DNA from: Egibacteraceae bacterium
GTDB taxonomy: Bacteria; Actinomycetota; Nitriliruptoria; Euzebyales; Egibacteraceae
Assembly: GCA_035540635.1 (NCBI GenBank)
Contig: DATLGH010000021.1
Coordinates: forward strand, 60,237 to 124,236
Length of the DNA stretch: 64,000 nucleotides
Direction: 5' to 3'
The position numbers and the translations under genes are program-made. Under the pieces are notes generated by a model, which ran no database searches, was not told where the DNA came from, and saw only the letters and a program-made list of their open reading frames with translations. Position 1 is the stretch's first letter. Every line of letters begins with the position of its first letter. Positions 8,101 to 16,632 of the stretch are shown here, piece after piece.

Positions 8101-9207
8101 CTAGCTGAATACGGCCGCTATGCGGCTGACCACGCCACCGAGGAGGCCGATGTCGGGCGCGACGAACTGCGTCTGCACGCTCTCCGGCGCGATTTCGAAG
8201 GCGAAGTTGACGCCGGGGTCGCCGACGGAGGCCGTGACCGTCACCGTGCCGGTCTCCACGCTCGTGTAGTCGAAGAAGGCCTGGCCGTTGGCGTTCGTCG
8301 TGGCCGTCTGCGGCACCGGCGGGATGACCGTCACCGTGCCGGTGGCCACGAACGTCACCACCACCCCCTGGACCGCCGGGCCGAGCTGGCTGAGCACCGT
8401 CGCGGTCGCCGTGGCCGTCTGGGCTATGGCCCTGGTCGGCGGCGCGTCGAGCGCGACGATGGCCGGCACGACGAGGAAGTTCAGCAGGCGGACGACGAAA
8501 GTGGCCATCTGGTCGCGTCGGGTCTCCCGGCGGGGCGCGAACAGCCCGCCACCGATGCCCTCGGCGAGCCCGGCGACCGCGGCGCCGTTCACCTTCTGGA
8601 AGTGCACGTTGCCCACCGGCACGTCGGTGAACTGCTGCACGGTCGAGTCGAACGCGTCGGGGTCGTCGGCGAACGCGTAGCCGGCGGCGCGCATGAGGAA
8701 GGTCGCCATCTGGTCACGCCTCGTGCGCAGCTCCACCCCGTACCGGTTGCCCGGAAGACCCAGCGGGCCGCCCTCGACGATGCCGGCTGCCGCGAGACGG
8801 TTGATGTTGTTGGCGTGCACGTTCGTGGCGGGCACGTCGGTGAACGTGTTGGCGGTGCCCGCCGGCAGGGCGACACCGGCCGCGTCGAGCGTCTCCGCGA
8901 TGAACGTCGCCATCTGGTCACGACGTACCTGCAGACGGGGCCGATAGGTGTTGTCGGGGAAGCCCCGGACGATCTCGAAGTGCGCGGCGCAGTCGACGTT
9001 CGCCCGATGCGCGTCAGGGATGCGCGCTCGGTCGGTGAAGGCCGCAGCAGGTGCGTTGATCGGGCAGGCGTCGGTGGGATCCTCCGGCGCGTCCTGCCCA
9101 TGCGCGGGGCCCACCCGCGGCAGCAAGGTGAGCATCATCGCTGCAGCGGCGAAGACGGCGAGGTAGCGCAGCAGCGCCATGCGGTCCTGGGCAGTTGCCA
9201 TCATCAA
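8101..9207 (-). CDS. Secreted protein with three SLH repeats and a C-terminal Ig-like domain
   Basis: 368 residues. A signal peptide covers about 1-38 (hydrophobic core LRYLAVFAAAAMMLTLL, cut near AHG). Three SLH-type repeats follow to about residue 240, each with FTD, a conserved VHxxNI or VHFQKV core and the block RRDQMATF. The rest, with TATATATV, VVVTFVATGTVTV and GQAFFDYTS, reads as a bacterial Ig-like (Big_1) domain. SLH repeats anchor proteins non-covalently to secondary wall polymer. The start ATG 9207 is followed by two more ATGs, so the exact start is uncertain. A long hairpin (9221-9266) sits just upstream of its ribosome-binding region. It resembles the N-terminus of the 925-residue protein at 13458. 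Confidence 0.85.
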   Translation of the reverse strand: MMMATAQDRMALLRYLAVFAAAAMMLTLLPRVGPAHGQDAPEDPTDACPINAPAAAFTDRARIPDAHRANVDCAAHFEIVRGFPDNTYRPRLQVRRDQMATFIAETLDAAGVALPAGTANTFTDVPATNVHANNINRLAAAGIVEGGPLGLPGNRYGVELRTRRDQMATFLMRAAGYAFADDPDAFDSTVQQFTDVPVGNVHFQKVNGAAVAGLAEGIGGGLFAPRRETRRDQMATFVVRLLNFLVVPAIVALDAPPTRAIAQTATATATVLSQLGPAVQGVVVTFVATGTVTVIPPVPQTATTNANGQAFFDYTSVETGTVTVTASVGDPGVNFAFEIAPESVQTQFVAPDIGLLGGVVSRIAAVFS

Positions 9208-9220
9208 GAGCTTCTCCGTT

Positions 9221-9266
9221 CCAGGCCGGCTGACGGCAACGCGAAAGCCCCGTCAGCTGGTCCTGG
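9221..9266 (-). promoter_or_regulatory. Leader hairpin upstream of the SLH gene
   Basis: On the minus strand an 8-bp perfect stem (GCTGACGG with CCGTCAGC) around a 13-base loop is extended by a CCAGG/CCTGG stem. It ends 13 bases before the ATG at 9207, next to the purine-rich GGAGAAG. It could stabilise the mRNA or affect ribosome access. No known riboswitch consensus was recognised. Confidence 0.45.
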
Positions 9267-9455
9267 GGGATCGCGCCGGCTCGTCACTGGCCGTAGCAAG
9301 GCTGCCACCTACCTGCCCGAAGTCGATCAGGCGAAACGCCGAAACGCAAGAAATCCGTTCGGACCATCGCCTGGGATGACCGGCTGCGCGCGCTTGCCGA
9401 ACCGGGCGGACTGCGCGAAGGAGGCGCCAACGCGGGCTAGCGGATGGCCCCGGCC

Positions 9456-9923
9456 TCAGCGCAGCAGCGACAGCGTCAGGCCGCTGTAGACGGCGAAGGA
9501 GCCAAGGAGTGCGAACAGCAGCGTCCGGGTCTGCGTGGTGACCGCGGCGAGCAGCTGGCCGCGCAGGTCGCTCTGGACGCGGTCGAAGCCGTTGTCGACA
9601 CGGCCGGCGAGCATCGCAAAGCGCGCGTCGTCGAACTCCCGGCGCGCGTCGATGCGCTCGTCGATCCGGGCGAAGCCCTCCTCCATGCGGGCCTCGACCC
9701 GCTCGAAGCGGGCGTCGACCTGCTCGAAGCGGGCGTCGACCTGCTCGAAGCGGGCCATGACGGCGGCGCCGAGCTCGGACAGCTCGCGGGAGGTGACCCA
9801 GTCGCGTCCCTCCATCGCCATCACCCGTTTCATCAGCAGTGCCGCGGTGCGCTCCCCCAGGTGGCGGGCGAGGCCATCGTGCAGCTCGCGGATCTCGTCG
9901 TCGTGGTTGCGATCGTGGTCCAT
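9456..9923 (-). CDS. Small coiled-coil protein with C-terminal membrane anchor
   Basis: 155 residues from ATG 9923, preceded by CAGGAGCC as a ribosome-binding site; an ATG at 9950 would add nine residues without a site. The centre is a heptad-like coiled coil with a tandem 7-residue repeat (ARFEQVD twice, then ARFERVE), and the last 25 residues are one hydrophobic helix (TLLFALLGSFAVYSGLTLSLL). The layout is like DUF1640/coiled-coil tail-anchored proteins, facing the cytoplasm. No catalytic motif is seen and function is unknown. It is a single gene between the SLH protein and the first subtilase, all on the minus strand. Confidence 0.65.
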   Translation of the reverse strand: MDHDRNHDDEIRELHDGLARHLGERTAALLMKRVMAMEGRDWVTSRELSELGAAVMARFEQVDARFEQVDARFERVEARMEEGFARIDERIDARREFDDARFAMLAGRVDNGFDRVQSDLRGQLLAAVTTQTRTLLFALLGSFAVYSGLTLSLLR

Positions 9924-9950
9924 GATGGCTCCTGACGCCGGACGGTTCAA

Positions 9951-10019
9951 TGCCGTCAGGATCGCAGGAGGCTGCGACAGCTCGGGCTCGCTGTCCCCAG
10001 GACCGCGGGGCCCTCGCGG
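9951..10019 (-). terminator. Cluster of small hairpins after the first subtilase
   Basis: Downstream of the subtilase stop at 10020 the minus strand can form CCGCG/CGCGG, then GACAGC/GCTGTC, then a GTCGCAG/CTGCGAT stem. None has a U-tract. It may terminate transcription ahead of the coiled-coil gene. Weak evidence. Confidence 0.35.
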
Positions 10020-11513
10020 CTACCGCATCGGGGTGACGGTGTTGCTCGGGGCGGAGAAGGCGCCGAGGCCGGCGCTGTTCTCGGCGGCGACGGTGAAGTA
10101 GTAGGCGGTGCCGGCCTTCAGGCTTGTCACCCGCACGCTCGTCGCGGTGCCGGCGACCGTGACGGTCCGGGCGACCGCGCCGTTGCGGGCCTGGTGGGCG
10201 CGCACCGTGTAGCGGGTGATCGGCGCGCCGCCGTCGGCGGGCGCGGTCCAGCTGACGTCGGCGGCGCTGCGCTGGGCGACGGCCCGCACGCCGCTGGGGG
10301 CGTCGGGTCGGGTGACGGTCGTCGTGGGGCCGGTGAACAGCAGGCGGTTGGGCGAGCCGGTGCCGCCATCCGTCACCACCCCGGTCGTCGTCGCGGCGAG
10401 CAGCGTCTCGCCGACCTGGGCGGGACTGGCCTGTGGCGAGGCGGCGAGCAGAAGGGCGGCGGCGCCGGCGACGTGGGGTGCGGCCATGGAGGTGCCGCTC
10501 ATCGTCGCCGTCGCGGTGTCGCTCGTGTGGTAGGCCGAGGCGATCCCGGAGCCGGGCGCGAACAGGTCGAGGCAGGAACCCCAGCTCGAGTAGGTCGCCC
10601 GGGCGTCGGTGGACGTCGTCGCGGCGACGGTGAGCGCCGGACCCACACGCGCGGGCGAGGCGTTGCAGGCGTCGGTGTTGCTGTTGCCCGCGGCGACCAC
10701 GTAGGTGATCCCGCTCGCGATGGAGTTGGCGACCGCGCTGTCGAGGGTCGCGCTGGCGCCCCCGCCGAGGCTGAGGTTCGCGACCGCGGGCTGGCCGGCG
10801 GGGCGGTTGGCGGTGATCCAGTCGACGCCGGCGATGACCGACGACAACAGACCGGAGCCGTCGCAGCCAAGCACCCGCACGGGGACGATGGTCGCCTCCT
10901 TCGCCACGCCGTGGCGGGCGCCGGCGACGGTCCCGGCCACGTGGGTGCCATGTCCGTTGCAGTCCTCGGTCGTGGCGCCGCCGAGCGCGTCGAAGCCCGC
11001 GGCCACGCGGCCGCCGAAGTCGCTGTGCGTCGAGCGGACGCCGGTGTCCACGACGTAGACGCGCACTCCCGCCCCGTCCTTCACCCAGCTGTAGGTGGCC
11101 GAAAGGGGCAGCGCCCGCTGGTCGACACGGTCGAGGCCCCACGGCGGGGAAGTCTGCGTGGATGACTCGAGGCGCACCCACCGGTCGGCCTCGACGCGCA
11201 CGACCCGGGGGTTGGCGGCGAGGTCGCGGGCGGTGGCGGCGTCGATGCGGGCGGTGAACCCGTGCAGGGCGCGCGTGTGGAACCGCTCCGCCCGCCCGCC
11301 ACGGGCGCCCACGCTGTCCACGACGGCACGCAGCGCCACGTCGGGACGCACGGTGACGATGTAGCGGCCGGGCAGGACCTCACCGGCTACCGGCGGGCGG
11401 CCGTCTACGGCCCAGGCGGGCGCCCCGGGCAAAAGCGCCACCGCAACGGCGGCGGCGACAAGAGCGGCGGCGAGGGCGGCGGGGCGGGACCCGGCCGACG
11501 AGGTCAGGGGCAT
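10020..11513 (-). CDS. Secreted subtilisin-like serine protease (S8) with FN3 domain
   Basis: 497 residues. Signal peptide about 1-35 (cut near AWA). An I9-type propeptide lies at about 48-115 (GRYIVTVRPDVALRAVV...VRVEADRWV). The S8 domain has all catalytic parts: Asp156 in YVVDTGVR, His188 in NGHGTHVAG, the oxyanion Asn277 in AAGNSNT, and Ser342 in GTSMAAPHVAGAAAL. A fibronectin type III domain occupies about 407-497. This is the proteinase-K/thermitase type, matured outside the cell. It lies directly downstream of a close paralogue (11579-13156). Both share an 18-bp leader motif and a hairpin that covers the ribosome-binding site. No SLH repeat, so it is probably released or loosely attached. 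Confidence 0.93.
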   Translation of the reverse strand: MPLTSSAGSRPAALAAALVAAAVAVALLPGAPAWAVDGRPPVAGEVLPGRYIVTVRPDVALRAVVDSVGARGGRAERFHTRALHGFTARIDAATARDLAANPRVVRVEADRWVRLESSTQTSPPWGLDRVDQRALPLSATYSWVKDGAGVRVYVVDTGVRSTHSDFGGRVAAGFDALGGATTEDCNGHGTHVAGTVAGARHGVAKEATIVPVRVLGCDGSGLLSSVIAGVDWITANRPAGQPAVANLSLGGGASATLDSAVANSIASGITYVVAAGNSNTDACNASPARVGPALTVAATTSTDARATYSSWGSCLDLFAPGSGIASAYHTSDTATATMSGTSMAAPHVAGAAALLLAASPQASPAQVGETLLAATTTGVVTDGGTGSPNRLLFTGPTTTVTRPDAPSGVRAVAQRSAADVSWTAPADGGAPITRYTVRAHQARNGAVARTVTVAGTATSVRVTSLKAGTAYYFTVAAENSAGLGAFSAPSNTVTPMR

Positions 11514-11521
11514 CCAAGGGC

Positions 11522-11579
11522 TCCTTCAGCGTTGAGATACTGAAGGTGTCGGCGCGAACGCGCCCCACCTGAAGGGAAC
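11522..11579 (-). promoter_or_regulatory. Leader with shared CGCGCCGACACCTTCAG motif and RBS hairpin (copy A)
   Basis: The minus strand carries an 18-base motif at 11557-11540, also found at 13210-13193 before the second subtilase, starting 44 bases upstream of the ATG. Its CCTTCAG end pairs with CTGAAGG just before the start, and the 3' arm runs into the purine-rich GGAG ribosome-binding site. An earlier CTTCAGG lies near 11567-11573. The arrangement suggests translational control or a protein-binding site. Confidence 0.5.
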
Positions 11580-13156
11580 TACCAGGCGGCGGTGACGGTG
11601 TTGCTCGGGGCGGAGAACGCCCCGACGCCGGCGCTGTTCTCCGCAGCCACGGTGAAGTAGTAGGCGGTACCCCCCCACAAGCCGGGCACGCGGACACTGG
11701 TCGCGTTGCCGGAGACGGTTACCGTCGTGGTGACCCTTCCACCGAAGGCCGCCATGTGGGCACGAACCGTGTAGCGGCTGATCGGGGCACCGCCGTTGGA
11801 GGGCGCGGTCCAGGCGACGTCGGCAGCACCACTCCGGGCGACGGCGGTCACGCCGGTCGGGGCGCCCGGAACGGTCACGACCTCCGGGGGCGGGGGAGGC
11901 GGCGCCGGAGCAGGAGCGGGCGCCGGGGCCGGTTCCGTGGACGGGACAGGGTCCGCGACAGGAGCCGTCGCCGTCGCGCCGGTGAACAGCAACCGGTTCG
12001 GCGAGAGGAGACCCGCACCCGAGACCACGCCGGCCGTGGCGGCGGCGAGCAGTCGGTCATGAACCTGGGCGGGGGTTGCCTGAGGAGAGCTCGCGAGGAG
12101 CAGCGCGGCGGCGCCCGCAACGTGCGGCGCAGCCATGGACGTGCCGCTCATGGTCGCCGTGGCACTTGTGCTCGTGTGGTACGCCGAGACGACGCCGGAG
12201 CCGGGAGCGAACAGTTTCACGCAGCTGCCCCAGTTCGAGTAGGCAGCGCGCGCGTCGCTCCGCGTCGTCGCCCCCACCGTGAGGGCTGCACCAACCCGGG
12301 CCGGCGAGGTGGTGCAGGCGTCGGTGTTGCTGTTGCCGGCCGCAACGACAAAGGTCACGCCGCTCGCGATGGAGTTCGTGACGGCGGTGTCGAGGGCGGC
12401 GCTGGCGCCGCCGCCGATGCTGAGGTTCGCTACCGCCGGCTGCCCGGGGGGACGGTTGGCGGTGATCCACTCGACTCCGGCGACGACCGACGAGAGGGTG
12501 CCCCAACCGTCGCAGCCCAGCACACGCACGGGGACGATGGTCGCACCCTTCGCGACCCCGTGATGGGCGCCCGCGACCGTGCCCGCGACGTGCGTGCCGT
12601 GCCCGTTGCAGTCCTCGGTCGTCCCGGCCCCGAGCGCATCGAAGCCCGCGACGACGCGGCCTCCGAAGTCGGTGTGCGTGGCTCGGACGCCGGTGTCCAC
12701 GACGTAGACGCGCACCCCCGCTCCGTTGTTCGCCCACGTGTAGGTGGCCGACAGCGGCAGCGCCCGCTGGTCGACGCGGTCAAGCCCCCAGGGCGCGAAG
12801 AACTGCGTCGCCGAAGCCACACGCACCCAGCGGTCAGCCTCCACGCTGTCGACGCGCGGGTCCGCGGCGACACCGCGGGCGGTGGCGGCGTCCATGCGGA
12901 CCGTCAGCCCGTGCAGGGCCTCGTCGTGGACCCGCTCCACACGGCCGCCCTTGGACGCGAGCGCGTGGACGACCGCGTGGATCGCCGCGTCAGGACGGAC
13001 GGTCACGAGGTAGCGCCCCGGGACGACGCCGCCTATGGCCGGCCCCGCGGCGGCCTGCGCCGGGGGCAGTGGCAGGAGCACGGCGGCGAGCGCGGTGGCG
13101 AGGAGCAGCGCGAGAACAGAGGCAGCACGCAAGGGCGCCGAGCGGTTGACGGGCAT
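11579..13156 (-). CDS. Secreted subtilisin-like serine protease (S8) with FN3 domain, paralogue
   Basis: 525 residues, same layout as its neighbour: signal peptide to about residue 36, I9-type propeptide about 47-112, S8 domain with Asp154 (VVDTGVR), His186 (GHGTHVAG), oxyanion Asn in AAGNSNT and Ser340 (GTSMAAPH), then a proline/alanine hinge (PAPAPAPAP then PPPPP) near 415-430 that the first copy lacks, and a C-terminal FN3 domain. Residue identity with the first subtilase is high across the protease domain, so this is a tandem duplication that has since diverged mainly in the hinge. It starts at ATG 13156, and only 65 bp separate it from the downstream copy. Likely role: extracellular or wall-proximal proteolysis. 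Confidence 0.93.
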   Translation of the reverse strand: MPVNRSAPLRAASVLALLLATALAAVLLPLPPAQAAAGPAIGGVVPGRYLVTVRPDAAIHAVVHALASKGGRVERVHDEALHGLTVRMDAATARGVAADPRVDSVEADRWVRVASATQFFAPWGLDRVDQRALPLSATYTWANNGAGVRVYVVDTGVRATHTDFGGRVVAGFDALGAGTTEDCNGHGTHVAGTVAGAHHGVAKGATIVPVRVLGCDGWGTLSSVVAGVEWITANRPPGQPAVANLSIGGGASAALDTAVTNSIASGVTFVVAAGNSNTDACTTSPARVGAALTVGATTRSDARAAYSNWGSCVKLFAPGSGVVSAYHTSTSATATMSGTSMAAPHVAGAAALLLASSPQATPAQVHDRLLAAATAGVVSGAGLLSPNRLLFTGATATAPVADPVPSTEPAPAPAPAPAPPPPPPEVVTVPGAPTGVTAVARSGAADVAWTAPSNGGAPISRYTVRAHMAAFGGRVTTTVTVSGNATSVRVPGLWGGTAYYFTVAAENSAGVGAFSAPSNTVTAAW

Positions 13157-13166
13157 GTGCGGAGGT

Positions 13167-13235
13167 CCTTCAGCGTGGGGTGGCGGCGGACGCTGAAGGT
13201 GTCGGCGCGAGAGCGCTCAGCCTGAAGACGCGTGA
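13167..13235 (-). promoter_or_regulatory. Leader with shared CGCGCCGACACCTTCAG motif and RBS hairpin (copy B)
   Basis: The minus strand holds the same 18-base motif (13210-13193) as before the first subtilase, preceded by CTTCAGG near 13220. CCTTCAGCGT pairs with ACGCTGAAGG as a perfect 10-bp stem with a 13-base loop, and the 3' arm includes GAAGGA just before the start codon at 13156. The compensated, longer stem compared with copy A suggests that the pairing matters. Confidence 0.5.
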
Positions 13236-13392
13236 AGCGATTTGCGCTGACCGCAGGGACCCTTGCGACACAGGCTCGTCGCACGTATCCGTGGTGCTGG
13301 TGCGGGGGCCAAGGGCTCGGCCGGACGACGAGGCGCTGGCCCCCTCGGTGGGCCACCGACCACCCCCATCGTTCACAAGCGCCGGAAAGCAG

Positions 13393-13424
13393 CGAGGCCC
13401 CGGTCCGTGGGGACCGGGGCCTCG
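13393..13424 (-). terminator. Strong hairpin after the large SLH gene
   Basis: Perfect 14-bp stem (cgaggccccggtcc and complement) with a GTGG/CCAC tetraloop, 34 bases past the stop of the minus-strand gene ending at 13458. No U-tract. It is placed and built like the hairpin at 8049-8081. Confidence 0.75.
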
Positions 13425-13457
13425 GCTCTCCTCAGTGGAGAGCGGCGCTGCTCGCGG

Positions 13458-16235
13458 TTAGCTGCGAACTGCCGTGGCCGCACCCTCCGTGTGCGTGGGC
13501 GCCGTACCGGCTGCGACGATGCCCGGCTGGGTGGAGCCGAGCACCGACGTCTGCACCTGCGCGTTCGTGAAGCAGTTCTGCAACCGGATGGTCCGGTTGG
13601 CGTCCTGCATCGTACGCGTGCAGACCGCCCCGGCGGGCGCGCCCGGCGCGAGAGCACCCTCGGCGACCGGGACGAAGATGACGCCCTCCTGGTTGACGAG
13701 GAACAGCGAGGCGGTGGGCACAGCCGTGGCGTCCTGGTCGAACTGGTACTCCACGCGGTTGTTGCCGAGCTCGTCGATCGTCGCGGTCACCCCGACGAGG
13801 TCGGGAATCGCGGTGCGCCCGGCGACCGCCACGATGTTCTGCAGCGCCACCTCGTCACGCACGTTGATTGCACCCGGCGCACCAGCGCCGACCTGCGTCA
13901 CCGCACCCGGCTCGACGCTCGCACCGACGGCCTGGGCCACAGTGCCAACGGCGAAGGTGCAGTCGACGACCGCGGTGTCCGCAATTGAGCGGGTGCACGT
14001 CGTCGCGCTGACCTCGCCGTCACCTTCCGGCGCAAGGCCCGGTGTACCTGGTGCACCGATCGGGTTGGCCGTCGGCGTGCTCGGCTGCCCTGCGACGGCG
14101 ACGAGGTTCGCGTTGCCGGCCGAGGTGTAGACCCGGAACCGGTTCGCGACCACGGTGAACTGCTCGACAGCCGTGTCGAACCGGTAGGACACCTGGTTCG
14201 GGCCGGTCACCGTCGCGTTGACGAGGTCGGGCGTGCGGGTGCCGCCCGCCGTCACGTCATGCGCCTGCAGGACGTTCGTCCGGCGCTCGGCAACGGCGGT
14301 CTGGTTGCTCGTCACCGCACCCGGGTCGACCGCTCCGCGCCGCACGGCGTCGGTCGGCAGGAAGACCGGCGGGGCGAACGCGACCGTGACCGTCCGCGCG
14401 TCTGCGGAGATCGCCGTCACGGCACCGCCCTGCCATTCCACGCCGTCGGAGTCGATGAGGTAGAAGCGCTGCTCATCGATGTCGCCGAAGCCGCCGGCGA
14501 CGTTGAGCACCGGCTGGTCGAAGCGGAAGTCGGCCACGACGAGGCCGCCGACCACACGGATGTTGCCGACGGTCTCGAGGTCCGGCGCGGCCGTGCGCCC
14601 CGCGAGCTGCTCAGGCGCGCGCAGCGGCGCGTCCTGCGGGTAGGCGAAGCGACCCTGCGGGTCCTGGACCGCACCAGCGCGGACGGTGGCACGCACCGCC
14701 GTCCCGACGATGCCCGTGCCGAACTGGGCGATCACCGACTGGTTGTCGGGCCGGATCTGCACGGCCGTCGGCCGGAAGACCTGCCCGGCGGCGTTGTAGA
14801 CCTGGAACAACGCCGGGTCCGGTGCGGCACCGGTGATGTTCGCGTCGAACTGGTAGATCACCGTGTTCGCCGTGGGGTTCGCCGTGGCGCTGATGAGGTC
14901 AGGGCCGTTCGTGCGCTGACGTGCGGCCTCGGTGACGGTGAAGTTGACCGTCTGCGTCTGGACCGTCCCGTCGGTGTACCGGATGGTGAACACCAGCGGG
15001 CACGCACCGGCTGCCTGCCCGGCGGGGATGTTCAAGGTGAACCGCCCCTCCGCATCAAGGTTGACCTGCTCGTTCTGGAAGCCGCATCCGGTCACGACGA
15101 TCGACTGGATCGCACCCGGGTTGTCTACCCGGCCGGTGATGACGCCGCCCTGCGGCGCGGTCGCCTGGTCGAGGGTGATCGGGCCGGTGACTGCCGGCGG
15201 CGTGCAGCGGACCGACGCCGTCGCCTGGAGCTGCTGGCCGTCCGGGGGCGCCGGGCTCGTCGCGGTCACCGTGACCGTCTCGGGCGCCGTCGCGGTGAGC
15301 TGGAACTGCGCCTGGCCGGCAGGGCTCGTCAGAGCGGTCGCCGTCTGCGGTGTCGCCGGGCCCGTGACCGTGAAGTTCACGGTCCTGTTCTGGACTCCCT
15401 GACCGGCCTGGGTGATGGTCGCCGTCACCGTCGTCGGCTGGCCGACCACGCACTGGCCGATCGTCACCGCCATGGTGGGGGCGCCGGGCGGGCGGGGACC
15501 GTCCGTGAGGATGAAGTTCAGCAGGCGCACCACGAAGGAGGCCATCTGGTCACGTCGGGTCTCCAGGCGCGGCTGGTAGAGGCCGCCGCCGGTGCCGAGC
15601 GCGATGCGGTTCTCGGCGGCGGCATTGACCTTGCGGAAGTGGACGTTGCCCGCGGGCACGTCGGTGAACTGCTGGGTGGTCGAGTCGAACGCGTTGACGT
15701 TGTTCTGAAGGGCGAAGCCAGCCGCGCGCATGAGGAAGGAGGCCATCTGGTCACGCCGCGTGCGGAGCTCGGGCCCGTACTGGTTGGTCGAGCGGCCGAC
15801 GGGGCCGCCCTCGACGATGCCGGCTGCCGCGAGGCGGTTGATGTTGTCCGCGTGCACGTTGGTGGCAGGCACGTCGGTGAAGGTGTTGGGGTTGCCCGCC
15901 GGAAGGTCGACGCCGGCCGCGTCGAGCGTCAGGGCGATGAACGAGGCCATCTGGTCACGACGGACCTGCAGACGGGGCCGGTAGGTGTTGTCGGCGAACC
16001 CGCGGACGATGCCGAAGTGCGCCGCGCAGTCGACGTTCGCGCGGTGTACCTGGGGGATGTTGCCGCGGTCGGTGAATCCCGCCGCCGGCGCGTTCTCCGG
16101 GCAAGCGTTGAGTGGGTCCGCAGGCGGCTCTTGCGCGCCGGCCGTCTGGGGCAGCAAGGCGAACGCAACCGCCATTGCTCCCAGTACGGCCAGGAAGCGC
16201 AGAGCAGACCCGCTGAAGCGGTCCGTCACTGTCAT
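13458..16235 (-). CDS. Large secreted surface protein with three SLH repeats and Ig-like repeats
   Basis: 925 residues. The signal peptide covers about 1-35 (FLAVLGAMAVAFALLPQTAGA). Three SLH repeats run to about residue 235, each with the block RRDQMASF; the N-terminal 230 residues closely match those of the protein at 8101. After that come Ig-like modules (TVTATITQAGQGVQNRTVNF, TVTATSPAPPDG) and several repeats of about 110 residues opening with a PDL motif (GPDLISATAN, APDLETVGNI, TPDLVNATVT, IPDLVGVTAT) and containing YQFD or YRFD. These look like repeated beta-sandwich modules. Probably an S-layer or wall-anchored structural protein. A perfect TAGGAGG ribosome-binding site precedes ATG 16235. 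Confidence 0.87.
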   Translation of the reverse strand: MTVTDRFSGSALRFLAVLGAMAVAFALLPQTAGAQEPPADPLNACPENAPAAGFTDRGNIPQVHRANVDCAAHFGIVRGFADNTYRPRLQVRRDQMASFIALTLDAAGVDLPAGNPNTFTDVPATNVHADNINRLAAAGIVEGGPVGRSTNQYGPELRTRRDQMASFLMRAAGFALQNNVNAFDSTTQQFTDVPAGNVHFRKVNAAAENRIALGTGGGLYQPRLETRRDQMASFVVRLLNFILTDGPRPPGAPTMAVTIGQCVVGQPTTVTATITQAGQGVQNRTVNFTVTGPATPQTATALTSPAGQAQFQLTATAPETVTVTATSPAPPDGQQLQATASVRCTPPAVTGPITLDQATAPQGGVITGRVDNPGAIQSIVVTGCGFQNEQVNLDAEGRFTLNIPAGQAAGACPLVFTIRYTDGTVQTQTVNFTVTEAARQRTNGPDLISATANPTANTVIYQFDANITGAAPDPALFQVYNAAGQVFRPTAVQIRPDNQSVIAQFGTGIVGTAVRATVRAGAVQDPQGRFAYPQDAPLRAPEQLAGRTAAPDLETVGNIRVVGGLVVADFRFDQPVLNVAGGFGDIDEQRFYLIDSDGVEWQGGAVTAISADARTVTVAFAPPVFLPTDAVRRGAVDPGAVTSNQTAVAERRTNVLQAHDVTAGGTRTPDLVNATVTGPNQVSYRFDTAVEQFTVVANRFRVYTSAGNANLVAVAGQPSTPTANPIGAPGTPGLAPEGDGEVSATTCTRSIADTAVVDCTFAVGTVAQAVGASVEPGAVTQVGAGAPGAINVRDEVALQNIVAVAGRTAIPDLVGVTATIDELGNNRVEYQFDQDATAVPTASLFLVNQEGVIFVPVAEGALAPGAPAGAVCTRTMQDANRTIRLQNCFTNAQVQTSVLGSTQPGIVAAGTAPTHTEGAATAVRS

Positions 16236-16355
16236 GAAAGGGCCTCCTAAGCCAAAGGTGTGCTGCTGTGCCCGACTTCAACGCCAGTCGGCGGCGCGAC
16301 GCACACGGGGCGCGTCGTTGCTAGGACGTTCCAACCAGCGTCGTGCGTGCGGGTT

Positions 16356-16374
16356 CCGGAGGAAAAACCTCCGG
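16356..16374 (-). promoter_or_regulatory. Leader hairpin (CCGGAGG-TTTTT-CCTCCGG)
   Basis: A perfect 7-bp stem with a T5 loop on the minus strand, about 120 bases upstream of the large SLH gene. Its arms contain GGAGG/CCTCC, so the 5' arm looks like a ribosome-binding site and the 3' arm like an anti-Shine-Dalgarno sequence; either arm could compete with the real site. It may also attenuate transcription. Confidence 0.4.
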
Positions 16375-16626
16375 CATGTCGGTCCAATGGTCAGGCGCGA
16401 CGTGCGCTCGACCCACCGCGGTACGGACGCGTACTACCGACGTCGTTCGCTCACGTGGGACCCGACACCATGGATCGGGCAGGGGGCACCCTAACCCGGA
16501 TCGTGGCTCTACGCCAAGTATCCCCTACGGGGCGCAGCCGGACATCTGGACAAGGGGTCTCGGGGGACCAGGGCATCCCCCGCGGCCACCGGCCCGTGGG
16601 GAGGCCTCCCGATCGCGGACGGGACG

Positions 16627-16632
16627 TACACT
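16627..16632 (+). promoter_or_regulatory. Candidate -10 (TACACT) for the SpoIID-SLH gene
   Basis: TACACT lies 38 bases before the GTG start at 16671. A convincing -35 is not seen, as is common in actinobacteria. Confidence 0.35.

Larger units (their letters stand above)
13157..13457. other. Intergenic stretch: leader of subtilase 2 and terminator of the large SLH gene
   Basis: About 300 bp without a gene. The part near 13157-13230 is the leader of the second subtilase, and the part near 13393-13424 is a terminator hairpin. Between them (13230-13390) nothing clear is seen; short frames in this part have no homology-like features. Confidence 0.6.

Noticed and set aside
4689..8108. A 1,139-codon open frame on the plus strand
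   Set aside because: It lies antisense to the glycosylphosphotransferase and the O-antigen-ligase-like gene, is dominated by Gly, Arg, Glu and His codons, and has no domain-like pattern. It is a by-product of high GC at third positions.
9221..9400. A cyclic-di-GMP (GEMM-I) riboswitch before the SLH gene
   Set aside because: A GCGAAAGCC stretch is reminiscent of the consensus but lies on the wrong strand, and the paired P1-P3 arrangement and tetraloop-receptor parts were not found.
16440..16620. A ydaO (c-di-AMP) riboswitch before the SpoIID-SLH gene
   Set aside because: This class often precedes wall hydrolases in actinobacteria, but the conserved core could not be recognised in this region. 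A covariance-model search would decide.
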